A stretch of DNA of 15,720 nucleotides from Janthinobacterium lividum (GTDB taxonomy: Bacteria; Pseudomonadota; Gammaproteobacteria; Steroidobacterales; Steroidobacteraceae): positions 1 through 15,720 of the forward strand of contig CALPVO020000011.1 of NCBI GenBank assembly GCA_943327025.2, read 5' to 3'. Below, piece after piece: positions 14,558-15,720 of the stretch; the stretch's first letter is position 1; every line of letters begins with the position of its first letter. The notes below the pieces were generated by a model that saw only the letters and a program-made list of their open reading frames with translations, had not been told where the DNA came from and ran no database searches. Made by a program: the position numbers and the translations under genes.

Positions 14558-15326
14558 AGAAAGCGACATCGTCAGCATTCTGCCGCTCGGCAAGTCCAAA
14601 ACGCAGCGTGGACCAACCATCAATAGGTGCTTTTGCATAGGTTCCGAACCAACTATCCCACCACGGGAAAATGGCGGAGAAATTTCGGTTGCCATCGATG
14701 GCCACGGAAGAATGGTGAACCCTGTGCATTTCTGGCGTGACCAACACCCACTGAACATATCGCTGAATGCCCACTGGTAACTTCAAGTTGCCGTGCTGCC
14801 AAGGACTGGAAAGGATTCCTAATAGAGCGAAGACCAGTACGGACTCATAGGGCAGCCCCCAGAGCAGCAGTTGCGCGAAATAGAGGGCGATGCCGATGAG
14901 AATCTCTACGGGATGGTGTAGCAGATCGGTGGCGCAGTCGACGTCGAGATCCGAATGGTGAACCCGGTGAAACCGCCATAGCACTGGCACTGCGTGCATG
15001 GTCCGGTGCGTGACGTAATCGCCAAAGTCCAGTAGCACGACGCCCAACAAAGCCGCTAGAACAGTTGGCAACTGCAGTTGGTTGAACAGCCCAATTCTGT
15101 GTAGTTGCGCCCAGTCCACCACGGTTGATGCAGCTATGGGGACACAAAGACCGCTGATGAGCAGCCCGATGACATGGAAGGAGGCAGAGCGAACCCACCT
15201 CCGGTGTTGTCCCGGACGAGGAGGGTGATTTGGCGCAAAGGTTTCCCAGATAGCAACGGTGAAAAACACCATCACGACGAGAACCGCCGACATTAAAGCG
15301 GCATGGCTGGTCAACCAGGGTGCCAA
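14487..15326 (-). CDS. Sterol desaturase/fatty acid hydroxylase family membrane di-iron enzyme
   Basis: Integral membrane oxygenase family using two irons held by histidines to hydroxylate or desaturate lipids. It has 279 residues from TTG 15326. Early helices (about 8-28 and 48-70) precede the histidine boxes HRTMH (107-111), HRVHH (120-124), HH at 137-138, QHGN (His178) and HRVHH (201-205), the full set expected. The start is uncertain: neither TTG 15326 nor ATG 15293 (268 residues) has a ribosome site. The longer form is kept because family members usually have a short LxxHxA stretch before the first helix. TAA at 14487-14489 lies inside the opposing flavoprotein gene. A small membrane protein gene ends 16 bases upstream, suggesting one transcript. 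The substrate is not deducible. Confidence 0.9.
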   Translation of the reverse strand: MAPWLTSHAALMSAVLVVMVFFTVAIWETFAPNHPPRPGQHRRWVRSASFHVIGLLISGLCVPIAASTVVDWAQLHRIGLFNQLQLPTVLAALLGVVLLDFGDYVTHRTMHAVPVLWRFHRVHHSDLDVDCATDLLHHPVEILIGIALYFAQLLLWGLPYESVLVFALLGILSSPWQHGNLKLPVGIQRYVQWVLVTPEMHRVHHSSVAIDGNRNFSAIFPWWDSWFGTYAKAPIDGWSTLRFGLAERQNADDVAFFKLLFEPLGVMPRLRFDRRFFRR

Positions 15327-15342
15327 AGCAGCTACTTCGCAG

Positions 15343-15549
15343 TTATTTCGACTTACTGCGCCGGAGGTAAACCACTACGGCGATTGCCACCGCCACGAGA
15401 GCGGCTAGTGCGACGAGTTCGTTCCTGCCGAAGCCTTCTCCGCTTAGCAGTGTGCCGGCGGTATTCTGATGTCCCGCAACGGCGGTGCTGGAAAAGAGAA
15501 CTGGAACTACGGCAAGGACCGGCATCGAACGGATTAGCAGCTTTCTCAT
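15343..15549 (-). CDS. Tiny secreted single-helix membrane protein, copy 1
   Basis: No recognised family. It has 68 residues from ATG 15549, with a signal peptide (MRKLLIRSMPVLAVVPVLFSS region, probable cut after AVA near residue 25). A short polar stretch (GHQNTAGTLLSGEGFGRNE) comes next, then one hydrophobic helix (about 45-62) and a basic end, YLRRSKSK. The predicted topology is a short periplasmic piece anchored by a C-terminal helix with a cytoplasmic basic tail. That layout recalls C-terminal sorting signals such as PEP-CTERM or GlyGly-CTERM, but none of their motifs is present. GAGAG lies about eight bases upstream of the ATG; a TTG at 15573 would also be in frame. It is related to the next gene and lies directly upstream of the desaturase gene. 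Confidence 0.7.
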   Translation of the reverse strand: MRKLLIRSMPVLAVVPVLFSSTAVAGHQNTAGTLLSGEGFGRNELVALAALVAVAIAVVVYLRRSKSK

Positions 15550-15706
15550 GGCGAAACTCTCTACTTTGGGCAACTGAAACTGGCGCAGATGCTTTACTTC
15601 CGCCGCCTGAGGTAAACGACTAACGCCACCGCTACCACTGCCAAGACAATCAGTCCGACCGTCTGGCTCGTGCCTAACTTTTCTTCGCCTAGCAGTGTGC
15701 CGGCGG
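15364..15706. repeat. Tandem DNA repeat of the two small-protein genes (245-base offset)
   Basis: GAGGTAAAC occurs at 15364-15372 and 15609-15617 within similar surroundings. A 17-base exact match, TAGCAGTGTGCCGGCGG, occurs at 15445-15461 and 15690-15706. Both pairs have the same 245-base offset with no length change between them, so these are diverged tandem copies of one coding unit rather than chance similarity. The repeat may continue beyond the right edge. Confidence 0.7.
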
Positions 15707-15720
15707 CGGGAACCTGCCCT
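15594..15720 (-). CDS. Tiny membrane protein, copy 2 (5' partial)
   Basis: Only the last 42 codons are in the window; the start lies beyond the right edge. The C-terminus shows AGTLLGEEKLGTSQ, a hydrophobic helix (VGLIVLAVVAVALVV) and YLRRRK before TAA at 15594-15596. It matches copy 1 in AGTLL, the helix position and VVYLRR, and a signal peptide further upstream is expected by analogy. It ends 44 bases before copy 1 begins on the same strand, so co-transcription is likely. No function is known. Confidence 0.65.
   Translation of the reverse strand, partial: GQVPAAGTLLGEEKLGTSQTVGLIVLAVVAVALVVYLRRRK

Noticed and set aside
1..15720. CRISPR arrays, insertion sequences, prophage or toxin-antitoxin genes
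   Set aside because: No regularly spaced direct repeats, transposase motifs, terminal inverted repeats or phage genes are visible; apart from the two-copy small-protein repeat, the window is ordinary chromosomal gene order.

Overview
The window is GC-rich chromosomal DNA from a Gram-negative bacterium. The complete System I cytochrome c maturation set (CcmABCDEFGHI), a MacAB-type periplasm-facing ABC exporter and a class II tRNA-Leu with an encoded CCA all fit a proteobacterium. The gene style (ccm followed by membrane transporters, many 4-base ATGA/GTGA overlaps) suggests a gammaproteobacterium of the Xanthomonadales/Nevskiales kind. That placement is an inference from style; no marker gene was compared.

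Layout. (1) 1-746, plus strand: the 3' part of a gene for an iron-sulfur protein with a divergent 4Fe-4S domain and two CDGSH domains; its reading frame is open to the left edge. (2) 834-918, minus strand: tRNA-Leu(UAA), with a plausible promoter at 932-961. (3) 972-1709, minus strand: a GntR/FadR-type (FCD) regulator. (4) 1710-1889: a divergent control region with a near-perfect FadR-type operator (1746-1758) and a perfect 8-bp inverted repeat (1761-1789). (5) 1890-13089, plus strand: thirteen genes with overlaps or gaps of at most 12 bases. They are ccmA-B-C-D-E-F-G-H-I, an ATP/ADP-antiporter-like 12-helix membrane transporter, and a three-gene MacA/MacB-type exporter. (6) 13163-14557, plus strand: an FAD-dependent oxidoreductase of the fumarate reductase/ketosteroid dehydrogenase type. 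(7) 14487-15326, minus strand: a sterol desaturase/fatty acid hydroxylase family membrane di-iron enzyme whose 3' end overlaps the oxidoreductase by 71 bases. (8) 15343-15720, minus strand: two tandem related genes for very small secreted, single-helix membrane proteins, the second cut by the right edge.

How it works together. CcmABCD load haem onto the periplasmic chaperone CcmE. CcmG and CcmH keep the apocytochrome CXXCH cysteines reduced. CcmI presents the apocytochrome, and CcmF with CcmH completes haem ligation. The transporter and MacAB-like genes are translationally coupled or nearly so to this set and are probably co-transcribed, but their substrates cannot be read from sequence. The FCD regulator with its own operator is a candidate controller of itself and possibly of the ccm operon.

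Most of the window is ordinary housekeeping. The less usual parts are the extended ccm operon with its embedded transporter, the operator pair in the divergent gap, the multidomain CDGSH protein, and the tandem tiny membrane proteins upstream of the desaturase.
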